Shown in pieces: positions 1 through 10,959 of a stretch of DNA of 64,000 nt. The position numbers and the translations under genes are program-made. A model generated the notes under the pieces. The model saw only the letters and a list, made by a program, of their open reading frames with translations, had not been told where the DNA came from and did not search any database. Position 1 is the first letter of the stretch; the number at the start of each line of letters is the position of its first letter. The stretch is from the NCBI GenBank assembly GCA_950295325.1, contig OX485803.1, forward strand, positions 15,626,001 through 15,690,000. The letters run 5' to 3'. The DNA is from Polytrichum commune (taxonomy: Eukaryota > Streptophyta > Polytrichopsida > Polytrichales > Polytrichaceae).

Positions 1-944
1 AGACCAACCTTGTTTTTTAGGCAAACAAGGGCTAAATTAAAAAATCTATAATTAGGAATAAAATGTCATGCCACTTTTAATGGATGAAATCTCTTGAAAC
101 ACCCCTAAAAATCATAAAAATTGGATGAAACCTCCAAATCTAGGATAAATATATCAATATATTAAATGAGAATTTGGGATATTATTCATATGTGGCTTCA
201 TCACTCCAAATGATTGTTGCTATTTTAGCTTTCTTGATAATTTGACCAAAAAAAGGGTTGGCTTTAGAATGCATCCTATTTCAAAATTATTGTGTCAGAG
301 TTATAAGAGGTAAGGTAGAAAAAACAAAAAATGGCGAATGATCACTATTGGTGCACTAGACTAGGAGTAAAATGATTCTCATGTGGACCCAAAATGGTCA
401 ATTGTAAAAGTGGTGGCCCAACAAGGTTGCAGTGATAGGTTGGATAGGTCCCGTTTCACGCCACTTAAGATCACTTCTGGGTGCCATTGAGTTAACCATT
501 TTACGTGTATTCTTAATAGTAGGATATTTTGATGCTAACATCATGAAGACTGTACTACACAAGTAGGAGGTTTGACTTATTTGCCTCTTTGGGAAAATGC
601 AACTAATTGTTTACAAGGAATAAAATTACGAAACAACTTGCTTTCCTCGTCATTTCATCTCCTCTATCTCTGAAAAATATTACACAAATTTCAAGCCAAT
701 CTTTCTAGCCGAATCAACTTATTTTCACCGTTTTCCGTTCTTCTTTCTTACACTCACATGCAACGATTCCCTCTCGCCGGATTATACTATACATTTTTCT
801 TTGTGAAAGGGGATGTCGTGGTGCTCTTTTGCTTGCATGCACCCCTCCACTAAAAGTAGGGTTGGAGGCGGTCATGAAGTGGAGTGGTGGATGTGCTCTT
901 AGTTTAAAACCTATTACACCATTACAAGTATATTGGCAGTGATG
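1..944. other. Non-coding, no gene seen
   Basis: This stretch is AT-rich. The only open frames are short and unbiased, and I see no repeat boundary or splice-bounded exon. Confidence 0.5.
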
Positions 945-1105
945 TGGTACACGCACTTGGTGGAGGAACTGAAGAAACTGGAACCCTAAAGAATCATGTA
1001 AACTTATGTATGTTTTAGCACTTTGAGTTTTGGTGCTGCGTTTGACGATTGAGTGCTTGGGATTTTGCGGGGTTTTGCGGTCGGGAGAAGAGCGAGCTTA
1101 TGGTA
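945..1105 (+). repeat. Orphan duplicate of the YIF1 promoter/leader
   Basis: This segment aligns with the region just upstream of YIF1 (about 3436-3590). Shared blocks occur in the same order: a GTGGNANACGCAC block, GAAGAGACTGGAACCC-like, a TTTTGAG/GCTTTGATGATT stretch, GAGTGCT(T/C)GGGATT, and GGTCGGAGAAGAG. The two copies are directly repeated about 2.5 kb apart and are clearly diverged. Similarity stops near 1105, before any YIF1 coding sequence, so only the leader was duplicated or retained. Confidence 0.7.
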
Positions 1106-1259
1106 TGTGGGTGTTGTTTGGTTAGTTTTCTTAAGCACATGCCTATATTTGATTTGGTGTGTGGTGAGGTGAGGATCAAAGAGCAAACATCATAAGGACA
1201 TATGCTTAAAAGAGATTGGACTACATCTTGCTCGAAATTTAATTCTCGACATAACTAAG

Positions 1260-1290
1260 CCCCCCCCCCTCCCCTCTCCCCCCTCTTCCC
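1260..1290. repeat. C/T low-complexity tract
   Basis: A run of C interrupted by single T residues. No other signal is attached to it. Confidence 0.9.
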
Positions 1291-1689
1291 GGGTCAATGC
1301 ATTGGAACCTAACTCGTATATTTGGGAGGATTTATAGTGATCTCCTGCTTAAGTATGCATTTTGATCTCCCCACTCATGGTACTAGTTGCAGGAGCAAGA
1401 GGCAGAACACATATCCCATCAATGAAAAAGTTGGAAACAACGTTCACACTCCCTATCACAAAAATCAAAAACACGTTTAAACAAATTAACATAATTGCCA
1501 CACAATATGCACATTCCATATTAGTCCACAAACGAAGGCTAGAAAATCGACAAACTATTAATGATCTCCAAGACCTCTCATAAATAAATAGAACTCCCAA
1601 CCCAATACAGATCCCCCCCACTAACTACCCCAAACAAGGCCCATACATAATAACCGGCTACTAAAATTTACTATTGGTTACTAGATATA

Positions 1690-1815
1690 GTGTCTACGTC
1701 CTGCAAAGGGCGAAGTAGTTTTACATCTAACGCCATTGCCGTAAGGCATGGCCTAGGTAGTTCTACGAACAGACACTTTATTCACTCCGGCCTGCTCCGG
1801 AGACCGGAGTTCTTC
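1690..1815 (+). mobile_element. 5'-truncated SINE (same family as 7816-8191)
   Basis: This matches the 3' half of the SINE at 7816-8191. Shared parts are a TAGTG start, the GGCAT...GGC block, then ACGAAC(A/G)GACACTTTATTCAC and CCGG, and the final ACCGGAGTT. The tail here is a TTC repeat rather than CTAT. No tRNA-like promoter boxes are present, so this copy is truncated. Confidence 0.6.
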
Positions 1816-1881
1816 TTCTTCTTTTGCATTTTGAACCGGAGCCATTGGTGCACACTTTGCAGATTTCCATCAAACCAAAAG

Positions 1882-2372
1882 AAATGAATGATTTGTTAAA
1901 TATCGATGATGCAAACAACGAAACATATTGTGTTGTTATGTTGGAGGACGTTGATGAAGTTTTGGAAACGATGCGATCGAAGAAGAACCACCTATTGATG
2001 ACGAATTCTAGCCTATCGAGACAATTGTTGAATTTGAAAGTGCTACTAACTTCAAAGGTTTTGAAGCTCTAGACATCATTGTCTTCGACATGGACAACCA
2101 ATTGCTTTGCTCTGATGTTCAAACAAAAGGTGGACATGTGTACGATGAACTGTAACAATTGTTTGAGATGTTTCACTGAAACGTTAACAAACTGACATTG
2201 AATGTCAAGTGTGTAAAAAATTCATGCGTTCGTGGCAAATGACTTTGCATGACATGTTCAAACAATAAAGGATGAACCTTGATTTTTGTCAAAAAAATTG
2301 CGCACTTAACAAGGATGCGTACTTAAACGGGTGCGTGCTTAAGAGGGATATTACTGCATGTATTTAGTTAAA
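1882..2372 (+). mobile_element. Decayed pogo-like element, 3' end
   Basis: The right end (about 2310-2372) is homologous to the reverse complement of 33028-33095, the terminal region of the pogo-like MITE, including the CGTACTTAAACGGG and ATTACTG blocks. Just inside it, 1882-2130 holds an acidic coding relic that changes frame once and has an in-frame stop. The arrangement fits the C-terminal end of a transposase next to its terminal repeat, but the protein is too short to identify. The left end was not found. Confidence 0.4.
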
Positions 2373-2660
2373 GGAATCAACGATCATGCACATCACTAAT
2401 TTAATGATTTGGTTATGGTTATGATTTATGCACATCACTAAAGAACTTTGCAAACAATTTGTTGGACCATATGACAATTTTTGAATGAGGGGATGTCTTT
2501 GAATGTGTGGTTTACCCTAACTTTGAGTGGATTACATCTAAAATACATCCATTTTCACTTGGGAACTACTTGGGAACTTCACTTATCATTGGGAACTCAA
2601 TGATAACTAGGTTCACTAGTGTAGAATGAACGTGGTTAGGGTTAGAGTGACCCAGGGCAT

Positions 2661-2943
2661 AAATTTGAAGGGTTGCTTGTATTTCATAGGGAAGGGTAAC
2701 TCAAAATTTTCCCTTTCAAAATGAAGGGTTACCTCAAAAATTGCCCTTCATGTATGTATTGAAGTTTTTGTTGAAAGTGCACATTATCATGTTTAATTTT
2801 TTTTTGAAGGGTTACTTTTTTTTTGCCGTTCATTTTGAAGGGTTTATAGAAAATTAACCCTTCCTTTTTGAAGGGTTGCAAAATATTTTGAAGGGAAAGT
2901 GAAGGGCTGGACCCTAAAATAAGGGTAATAGCCCTTCAAATTT
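2661..2943. mobile_element. Short inverted-repeat element rich in TTGAAGGG
   Basis: It is bounded by a perfect 12-bp inverted repeat, AAATTTGAAGGG, at 2661-2672 and 2932-2943. Inside are many copies of TTGAAGGG or its complement. A second, longer copy lies at 44743-45280 with about 90% similar ends. The two copies differ by an internal block of roughly 255 bp. No coding frame is present, so it is a non-autonomous element. I could not fix a target duplication. Confidence 0.7.
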
Positions 2944-3435
2944 ACTCCTTGGAGTGACCTCTTGCCTAGTATGTTGCCTTGTACACGGGTGATATAATAT
3001 CATCAACATCTTGATGCTAAACGTCATGCATCATTGTTGTCTAGTTTCTTATTAGAGAACTGTTTATATTTTGGTGTTCATGATATGATTAGTTTTCAAA
3101 AGTTAGCAGGGAATTTAGATAAGATGACAGTTGCTAACTTGGGTAGGCAACACCGGAGATCTTTGGACTCCTATTTCAAGAGTTCTTGAGAATATTTGTA
3201 TTTGTTTGGAGTTAGAAGTTATTATTTCATACCATCTATATTTCTTAAACTTGTTGTATATATTTTTAAGCTCATGTTACTTATGTTTTTGTATTCCCTC
3301 AACAATACGACAACTTTACGCCACTTGTCATATTAATATGAAGATGGCACCCTTGATAATATGACTTTTTTTGTGTTTCCCAAACGTGTCATACTAAAGA
3401 GGGAGAACAGTATTGGTTGGGGGGGTGTCACGTGG

Positions 3436-3655
3436 CAGACGCACATTCGTGGAAGGGGCGAAGAGACTGGAACCCGACGAAATACTAGGTGTGTAGTTTT
3501 GAGCTCTTGAGCTTCGGTGATGCCTTTGATGATTTTGAGTGCTCGGGGATTCTAGGGTTTCGTGGTCGGAGAAGAGTGAGTTAGGGTTTCATTGCGAGGA
3601 GGAGATCGGAGAGAGCATTCTGAATCGGTGGGAGGGCAAGGGATCGGCGGCGGCG
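3436..3655 (+). promoter_or_regulatory. YIF1 promoter-proximal region and 5' leader
   Basis: The region leads into a GC-rich leader with GGCGGCGGCG immediately before the ATG at 3656. It carries ACGTG at 3430-3434, an ACGT-core element. Its upstream half is the segment duplicated at 945-1105. The reading frame is open upstream of 3656 but lacks an ATG, so that part is taken as untranslated. Confidence 0.5.
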
Positions 3656-4423
3656 ATGGCGAGGCCGCCTCAACCATCTCCGCCACCAATGGGGATGAAC
3701 AATCCCTTGAACGAAGTATTTTATGGCGCCAGCTCCGGCCTACTGGGCACGTATCTTGGCAACAGCAGAGAGTACGTGCAGAGCAACGTGAGCAGGTATT
3801 TCGCCACGCACGACATCCAGTATTACTTCCAGGTGACCGATCAGTATGTTCGGAACAAGATCAAGGTGGTGTTATTCCCGTTTATACATAAGGGACATTG
3901 GACACGAGTGGCAGAGCAAGTGGCAGGGGGGTTGAAGTATAAGCCACCTCGACATGACATCAATGCCCCGGACCTTTATCTTCCTCTGATGGCATTCGCG
4001 ACCTATGTCATTCTATGTGGCCTGACGTTGGGGATGGCTGGGAAGTTCAAACCTGATGTCATGAGTGCTCAATTTACCAAAGCATTGATTGGCTGGGCAG
4101 CAGAGACTATACTGTTGAAGTCTTTTTTGTTTGCTTTAGGAAGTGGAGATGCTCCGACTTTAGATGTCGTAGCGTACGGTGGTTATTCCTTCATTGGGGT
4201 TTCGCTCTCTGTTTTGTCTCGGATGGTGTGGAGGTATGCTTATTATATCATATTGCCTTGGACGGCTTTGTGTATGGCCAGCTTTCTGGTGAAGACTATG
4301 AAGAGGTTGTTGTTTGCAGAAGCTAGGAGATACGATAGAGATTCAACTCGGCATCACTACCTTCTCCTGTTCATGGCTGTCCTCCAGTTTCCCTTTTTCT
4401 GGTGGTTATGCAGTGTGGTGTAA
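3656..4423 (+). CDS. YIF1: YIF1-type Golgi/ER membrane protein
   Basis: The product is 255 residues and belongs to the YIF1 (HRF1) family. These integral membrane proteins pair with YIP1 and act in vesicle traffic between ER and Golgi. A proline-rich cytosolic N-terminus (to about residue 15) leads to the family-typical segment NPLNEVFYGASSGLLGTYLG. The soluble part also has the KVVLFPFIHKGHWTR stretch, and PDLYLPLMAFATYVIL opens the first of about five membrane segments. The chain ends in a hydrophobic helix, LLFMAVLQFPFFWWL. The length is close to plant homologues. The ATG at 3656 was chosen because homologues start near the proline-rich segment and the context GGCGATGGCG is strong. The gene is uninterrupted over its whole length, whereas I recall introns in angiosperm homologues. 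A retrocopy is therefore possible, although the frame is intact and a leader is present. The protein assignment is secure. Confidence 0.93.
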   Translation: MARPPQPSPPPMGMNNPLNEVFYGASSGLLGTYLGNSREYVQSNVSRYFATHDIQYYFQVTDQYVRNKIKVVLFPFIHKGHWTRVAEQVAGGLKYKPPRHDINAPDLYLPLMAFATYVILCGLTLGMAGKFKPDVMSAQFTKALIGWAAETILLKSFLFALGSGDAPTLDVVAYGGYSFIGVSLSVLSRMVWRYAYYIILPWTALCMASFLVKTMKRLLFAEARRYDRDSTRHHYLLLFMAVLQFPFFWWLCSVV

Positions 4424-7400
4424 GTTAGCAGGGTTCCCCTGGTAATCTTGTACAGTTTGTACACTCATTTTAGATGTCCACGTTAATTTTGTACAATTCA
4501 AGACACGGGTCTTTTGAAGACCTTTCTTATGCAAAGGAATCTACCATTTTGAATTCGCACTTGTTTACCTATCTTAATGATTTACTGATTTACCTCGACT
4601 GATCCCTTGGTAGCTGGACCATCTTTGATAAGGGTAGTTTTGATATGAGGCAGTTTTGATACGAGGCAGTCTCAATTTCTATTTTGCACCACTTGAAGAG
4701 CCCTTATCAAAATGATGCAGTTCCGATAACCATTTTGATATGAGGCAGTTTATGGGTTATGATTGCAAGCATGTCTTGCAACAAGAGTCACAATTTGAGA
4801 AGAGTATCTTGAGGTGGTTTCCATGTGATGCTATATCCAGACGATCATGAACAAATTGGAGTTCCTGGGAGGTGTAATGTTCCTCACAACAGAATGTTAT
4901 AACCTATTTGAAGATGCTGGTGTGAATCTTGCGTTTGAGGCTATTTAGTTTGAGAAAGCTTTCTACGAAGAGTTAACCATGTGGAATTGCTGTGAGGGCA
5001 TGGTATAGCTGATATTTGGCAAGCTTGGCCTACAATGAATCTTCTTATCTGCAGATGCTTGCGTACTCACCAGGTTGTCGAGAAGCTGGGTCTAAGAACT
5101 GTCATTATAGACCACCATTGTCACCACGAAATAGTTGATTTTTCTCAATTTAGGGTTATGTGTTCGAATGGTGGTTACTTCGATTTCTACTTTCCTTTAG
5201 GCATGAAGTAGGAGCCTCCAGCATGCCAGTTTTTTCAAATGTTCTGCACTTAATTTGGGGACCAGTAATAGATCATAACAATCTCATGAGGAGATTGTCA
5301 CCTGGTTGTACTTGGATGACTTCAAGTGGAAGAATTAGCGCTTTAATCACTCAAAATTAAAGAATATTCTACTCATTGCAAAAGCATCAGTTACCAGTTT
5401 AAATCCACATTAGAATTACAAAGAGGAATCTTTGTTTTATAATCTACCTCATGTCCTTGTCATTCAATTTTTTTCTTCTTCTAATTGTTTCCTTTTTCTT
5501 AAGAGAATGAAGAAGGTCAGACAGATTCCCATTTTCGGAGATCAAGTGGTGGTGATACTGATTCTTTTGTGCATTCATGCACGTAAATCAGACTCTACTA
5601 CTATCATCATCTCTAACAATAAATCTGCAGCTGGAATACTATTCTCTTGAAAAAAAGCTCCCATTGCTTGGATTTGGCACAGATGATTCCAACAGCCTCT
5701 TAGTCATTTAATCCCGTTCTGCTACCTGGGACCTTATGAGTTCATCAAAATTCTTGATGTCTGTTTTGCATTGTGTCTAGGACTACATTTGATCCATGTT
5801 CTTCTCAAAGGAACACATTGAGGTGATGTCAGACACTGCTCCTTCATTATGGCTGGGTGGATTTCTCCTGCTCTCAACAATTGTAACTACCCTAGTAGCA
5901 GATATAGAAACTGCATTGTCCATTCTAATTTCGAGTTGTTGTCCTGGAAATGACAGTAGGCCTACTTGAAAAAGTTGCAATTTGTGGCACCAGTTGTGTT
6001 AACATGTTATGATATTGGTTGCACTGACTCCAATCTATTAATTGGCAGTCCTGCAGACATATCACCATCTGGCAATTTAAAGTGAACTGGAGAAATGAAC
6101 ATCTGTCTTTTAGACTACTGCTTATGTATGGCGATAACATTCATACTAGTCACACAGACGATAGTCTATAAAACCACAAAAAACAATTTCACAAGTATGG
6201 GGTATTGTTGGACATTCATTTCTGATTCTACTTTCTTCGACCCTTTCCCAGCATGAAGGTCTAGGAGGAACTAGGAGTGATAGAAATCCATCCTTTGGCT
6301 TACTCATTTGTTAACTTACAATCCTGTATAAGCAATGCAATTTCTAGAGGACAAAGTAGGAGACTTGCAATCCTCCATGCAATGTCATTACATTTTCACA
6401 AAGTGTGTACGCACAAAATTGACCTGCCTTCTTTTCTTGTGATTTTCATCACATGTTGCATCCCCCTGGACGAACTTGGGAAACTCATTGAAGACCTTCG
6501 ACAAAAAAATTGTTCAATCATAGTGGGAGACAATTGACCAGTATTGTCAGCTCATATCTCTCTTTCTGCTTATGTCAAGAAGCTAACCACTGATTTCTCC
6601 TTTTATGGAATTACGCTTGCAGTCTGACTCATATCCAAGGAGTGCCATGAAAGTTGAGAGATGTTAAAGTGTAGAAGGTGAGATGTAGCTAGACGCAATT
6701 AAGTTTCAATTTTTTGAAAGATGGGAGGGCCTGATTGAAATTGAAGCACATATTCAACCACATTTGACTACAGTAGTTCTTGATTTGGAATCAACCATCT
6801 GGAGTAAATTTGCATTGCATATCTAAGTTGAGGCGGTTCATGAATTTTCAAAATGGCTGGGTTGGTAATATGGTTCGAATGATCATCTTCAGTTGGATAA
6901 TATGGTGGTGTTGAATGCCTTCTAATGGTGTGCAGATTATTCTTACTGCCTTACAGTTTTGATAAGCTATGCCAAATGTGTATTGGGTTAATCCTCAATG
7001 AAACTGAAATTGATTTGAAAGTCAGGGTCAATTGAGGTGCAATTGACCTGAGGCCACCTCACTTGGCTTGAAGATTCTTCTATGTTTCAAGAATAGGTAG
7101 GTGCCTGTTAGATTTTCTTTTTAATTTGAAGGACAGTGGTGCTTTCAAAGTGCATTTGATGCTTGTAGAATGCCTTTTAAGACTTTAGCAAAGGGGCCAC
7201 CTTTCTTGCCTGTGGGTGTTGCCCATTGCAAGTTAGCAATCATCTTCAATAGATTAAGTTTTAATCACCTCCAAACCGAATATGCTTAAAAAACGACATT
7301 CAAATACAACACAAGGGATACCCACCATCTGGGTAATGAAACTTGATGGCTTCTGGAATAGGAACGTGAAATCCAAATTTGGGAAGTCAAATTCTCAAAT

Positions 7401-7470
7401 GTAACTATTCTAATTCTATACAACACTTGTTATTCTCATCCATTATGTCACCAAATTTTGGAAAAACAAG
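4424..7470. other. YIF1 3' flank and gene-free DNA
   Basis: The 3' untranslated region begins here. A small local repeat with the theme TTTTGATANGAGGCAGTTT occurs three times between about 4635 and 4750. The rest has only short unbiased open frames, and I see no splice-bounded exon. Confidence 0.5.
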
Positions 7471-7477
7471 ATTTTCA

Positions 7478-7700
7478 CGACACTGTTTATGGTATTTAGT
7501 GTCATTTACTACTCAGAGTTACATTATGCTATAAATTTTAGTTGTAGATCTCATCTTTTACCAACAAAAGTCAAATTGGTTGATTGGATACCATAAAACA
7601 TCAACATCTTTACTTAGTAAAATCCTACATTAACAATAAAATGTTATCACAATGTGTAACTTTGAATAGTATGTGACACTAAATATCATAAATGGTGTAG
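7478..7700. mobile_element. Foldback MITE with TTTAGTGTCA arms
   Basis: The arms at 7478-7523 and 7655-7700 are inverted copies, about 80% identical over 46 bp, sharing the core GGTATTTAGTGTCA. Weaker similarity outside the arms suggests the full element may span about 7448-7742. There is no coding capacity. The TTTAGTGTCA core recurs near 14090, 14375 and 16310, so it is a family. Confidence 0.7.
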
Positions 7701-7803
7701 CTGCCCCATCTTGGGGACTTCAACTTTGTAACAAATTGGTGCTTCTCAAATTTTGTTGTAATGAAGATATTTGAATTTTCTCATATCGAAGACGATATAC
7801 AAG

Positions 7804-8203
7804 TCATCGATCATGAAGGCACCACGGGCCTTGGCTTGGTGGTTAGGGCTCATGGCCCCCAATGAGGAGGTTGTGGGTTCTACTCCCCATGCCGGCGTGG
7901 TGCTCACCACCTTAGTCCACCCAACCATGGTGGGGGGGGGGGTCCTTGGACCTTGTTGTATGGGTACCTCAAAGCCCTTTGGGGGGATACCATGTCCAGT
8001 ATCTTCAAGGCACTAGTGGCTAGCTAGGAACTAGTATAGTGTGTCACTATAGTGCCCATCCTCGAAAGGGGAGAGTAGTATTGCCCCAATGTCCCCTTGT
8101 CCAGTGGGCATCGGGTCATTGACATTACGAACGGACACTTTATTCACGCCGGCCCCTTGCTAAAAAAGGGACCGGAGTTTCTATCTATCTATCATCGATC
8201 ATG
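7804..8203 (+). mobile_element. Full-length tRNA-derived SINE with 12-bp target duplication
   Basis: The element spans 7816-8191 and is flanked by identical TCATCGATCATG at 7804-7815 and 8192-8203. An RNA polymerase III A box, TGGCTTGGTGG (7832-7842), and B box, GGTTCTACTCC (7876-7886), sit about 44 bp apart, as in tRNA genes. The 3' end carries a short CTAT repeat tail. The body has no open frame of note. Exact duplication of the target indicates a comparatively young insertion. The 3' half is shared with the fragment at 1690-1815. Confidence 0.88.
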
Positions 8204-8724
8204 GAAACTGTTGTTGAGAGTGGGCTCAAATGTTCATGATGTCAAAGACAATATGAAAGTTCCACATAGGGTTGCATCTATGAAACTGTTGACTACATTA
8301 TTTTGTCTAATAAGTGTGTATTATCATTTGGAGTTTTGCAGTGCTATAACATGTTACCGAGAATATCATTTTTTTACCCAAATAACATAAGTAGATAGTA
8401 TCCACATTAGAAGAATATGATGTAACTTAGTTGGTAAAAAACAATAATACTGGTAAAAAGTTATAGCAACATGGAACTCCAAATGGTAACCCACACTAAT
8501 TAGACAAAACAATGTCATGCTTTTGCAATGAGAAAAATATGCTTTTAATTAAGTGATGATGCCCTTCCAATATTCCTTCAGGGTATTTCACCGATCAAAT
8601 CCAAGTACCGTAGCCTAACAAAGCCTCCCTAATAACTTGTTGGACTTTTTAAAGTGACTAACCAACTTAATTGATTGAAAACAAGGTCATTCCTCTCTCC
8701 AAAAAATGCTATGCAAATGCCCAC

Positions 8725-8940
8725 AGAGATCTTTGAACATAATCGGTCAAGATCCTAGTATTTTCCAAGTCCAACCAGTTACATGTTGACATCTTGTGGG
8801 TTTTCTTTATTAATTTTGGGTATATTCTCTAAATTCACCTAAAATGAGCGGTAATTTTCTTGAAGTCTTGAACTTCAACCAGTTATTTTTCAAACTCAAT
8901 CGGTGCATCTGAAACTAGCAGTCGGTGCTCCCATTCATTG
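8725..8940 (+). repeat. Decayed copy of the 11745-11962 MITE
   Basis: This is about 210 bp, directly repeated at 11745-11962 with roughly 75-80% identity. Shared blocks include AAGTCCAACC, TTACATGTTGACATC, GAAGTCTTGAACTTCAA and CGGT(G/T)CATCTG. The terminal repeats visible in the other copy have decayed here. It lies directly beside the element that starts at 8954. Confidence 0.7.
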
Positions 8941-8953
8941 CAGCCAACACTAA

Positions 8954-9485
8954 GGGCCGCTTTACACTTAGAGGCCGGGCCAATTCGTTGTGTAAGAGGC
9001 TTGAAATCCTCATTTGTGATTGGTCAAAAGGCTCAAATCGGCCCCAACCCCTTTACATCTAGAGGCCGGGCCGATTTGGTGGTATGATTTTTTAAATTAA
9101 AAAATGTATGTTATGACACGGCCCGAGCTCGTTGAATTGGGTGCACCCAAAATGGAAGGCCAATTCTTGGCCTAGAGGCCAATGTCATATTCCACTAAAA
9201 AAATCTTCTTAAATAAAGTATAATTTTTTAAAGTGAACTAGATCCATTGGATTATGTGGAATCTAAAGGCTCTATCTTAGATTATGCTACATCCGTTGGA
9301 TTAGGCTAATTTTTTTGAATAAGCTTGGCTTCTTGGCCCGAGGGCCTTTACATATGGGAAAATTGGCCCCCGGTATAATCTTATTATAATGTGTAGTAGA
9401 GGCCGGCCTCCAACCCAAAAAAGGCTGAAATTTTGTGCAATCGGCCTCAAGGAAATTGGCCCGGCCTCTAGGTGTAAAGCGGCCC
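8954..9485. mobile_element. Tourist/Harbinger-like MITE
   Basis: The element is 532 bp with terminal inverted repeats of about 33 bp starting GGGCCGCTTTACAC. TAA target duplications lie at 8951-8953 and 9486-9488. A GGGCC start and a TWA target site are typical of the PIF/Harbinger superfamily. Subterminal motifs CTTTACA and AGAGGCCGG(G)CC are repeated inside. It has no transposase frame. A distinct element of the same type lies at 15483-15948. Confidence 0.85.
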
Positions 9486-9638
9486 TAAATGGTGCCCTAG
9501 GCTTGTAATCACAAAGTAATAATAAATAGCATTTGTGAAATGTGATGCATAATAAATAGCAGGATGAATGACAGATGAAGTGACGCATTGACTATCTAGG
9601 GATGGATGAAATGTTATATGTAAGGGGCTTCTTTCGTA

Positions 9639-9656
9639 GAACCTTCCCGAATCTTC
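9639..9656 (+). promoter_or_regulatory. Heat-shock element
   Basis: The sequence GAAccTTCccGAAtcTTC contains four perfectly alternating GAA/TTC modules with two-base spacing, the binding site for trimeric heat-shock factor. It is about 145 bp upstream of a TATA-like sequence and 520 bp upstream of the small heat-shock protein ATG. Confidence 0.85.
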
Positions 9657-9800
9657 TTATTCCATCATTCTACACTCTTCTCAACTCTTCTTGAATACGT
9701 ACTTGACTTCCAAGCTTCCCAAGCTCCGAGAATCGACACGAACAATCTGTCGGTTTCCAGAGAATTCTACATTCCTTCTTCGTCTCGCCTCTCCTAATCT

Positions 9801-9806
9801 TATATA
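9801..9806 (+). promoter_or_regulatory. TATA-like box of the small heat-shock gene
   Basis: TATATA follows a pyrimidine-rich segment. With the heat-shock element upstream, it would place transcription start near 9830 and give a leader of about 350 bases. This is positional inference only. Confidence 0.4.
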
Positions 9807-10177
9807 CTGCATTCATGGCCTCCGCCTTGGTCATTCGAAAATCAATCTTCTTCTACGCATCATTCTGAGTTGCTTTCCCTGTCTACCTCAATTCAGTGCT
9901 TCTCGATAGAGATCGTGCTTATTAGATTAATAGCAGATAGCGCTCCTGAGGGTTTGAAAGCTCGATTTACTGTTTTGAGATAGTTGTAATTGTGTTCTGC
10001 ACGTTGGCAGAACGTGGTGACACTGTCCTTGTTCGTATTTACATCCATTTGATTTCCTTAAATCACTGCGGCTTCCAGAGTTTGATTGTGCGTAAGTGGT
10101 CTTGAGCGCTTTTTATTCGTCTTGCATCGAATTGGGTATCTCGATCAGTCAGGTTCTTCATATTTGTCGAGTTATCG

Positions 10178-10699
10178 ATGGCACTTGCGCCGTTCTTTGG
10201 CAGCAGCCGGAGCAACAGCCTGTGGGACACGATCCCTGACCCCGTGCAGGCAATGGCGATCTTCTTCGACGAATCCAGCCCTGCGAGCTCCTTCGCGCGG
10301 GACGCCCGTGCGGTGGCCAGCACCAACGTGGACTGGAAGGAAACTGCGACGGAGCATATCTTCAAAGCCGACCTGCCGGGCTTGAAGAAGGAGGAGATTA
10401 AGGTGCAGGTGGAGGACGGGAGGATTTTGAGCATCAGCGGCCAGCGAAGCAAGGAGGAAGTGCAGAAGACGGACACGTGGCACCGCGTGGAACGCAGTCG
10501 CGGCCAATTCATGCGCAGGTTCAAGCTCCCCGACAATGCCAACCTGGATCACGTGACGGCGAAGGTGGACGACGGAGTTCTCACCATCAAAGTGCCCAAA
10601 GTCGATGCCAAATCTTTACAGCCCCGGAACATTGAGGTCGGAGGGGAACAGGGAGGCACTGGTCAAGCTTCAACATCGGCAGAGGCGGGGTCGTCATAA
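10178..10699 (+). CDS. Class I small heat-shock protein (HSP20, alpha-crystallin domain)
   Basis: The product is 173 residues, a cytosolic ATP-independent chaperone that binds unfolding proteins as an oligomer. The N-terminal arm starts MALAPFFG and includes SLWD, as in plant class I proteins. The alpha-crystallin domain runs from about residue 50 to 145: VDWKETATEHIFKADLPGLK, then EEIKVQVEDGRILSISGQR, the conserved WHRVERSRGQFMRRFKLP region, and GVLTIKVPK near its end. A short tail carries the I-x-V anchor motif (IEV), followed by a Gly/Ser-rich end. It is intronless, as usual for this family. The ATG at 10178 matches the family start. Heat control is indicated by the element at 9639-9656. 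The assignment is secure; class I follows from the domain sequence. Confidence 0.95.
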   Translation: MALAPFFGSSRSNSLWDTIPDPVQAMAIFFDESSPASSFARDARAVASTNVDWKETATEHIFKADLPGLKKEEIKVQVEDGRILSISGQRSKEEVQKTDTWHRVERSRGQFMRRFKLPDNANLDHVTAKVDDGVLTIKVPKVDAKSLQPRNIEVGGEQGGTGQASTSAEAGSS

Positions 10700-10946
10700 A
10701 TTGGAGGGGACATGATATGGATGACCTAAATCCGTTCAGGACAATGTTGCAGCTCCTCAAAGCGAATTTATGTTCTATATATTGGTGTTGAGATCTGAAG
10801 TGCAGATAACCTGAGGCATTCCGTTCCGCACAATGTGGTTCTACCAGAGTAGGTATCTGAAGTTGCTGTTAAGAGTTTTGTGAAAATGAGAGAGGGTTTT
10901 TGTGTGTGTAGGCGGAACTTATATGTACATTTGAGAGGAAACTGAT

Positions 10947-10952
10947 AATAAA
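10947..10952 (+). terminator. Polyadenylation signal of the small heat-shock gene
   Basis: AATAAA lies about 250 bases after the stop codon, a normal distance for a plant 3' untranslated region. Confidence 0.55.
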
Positions 10953-10959
10953 GGTTACT

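Noticed and set aside
10063-10552. Antisense frames opposite the small heat-shock gene
   Set aside because: Shadows of a GC-rich coding exon. The plus frame carries the conserved domain.
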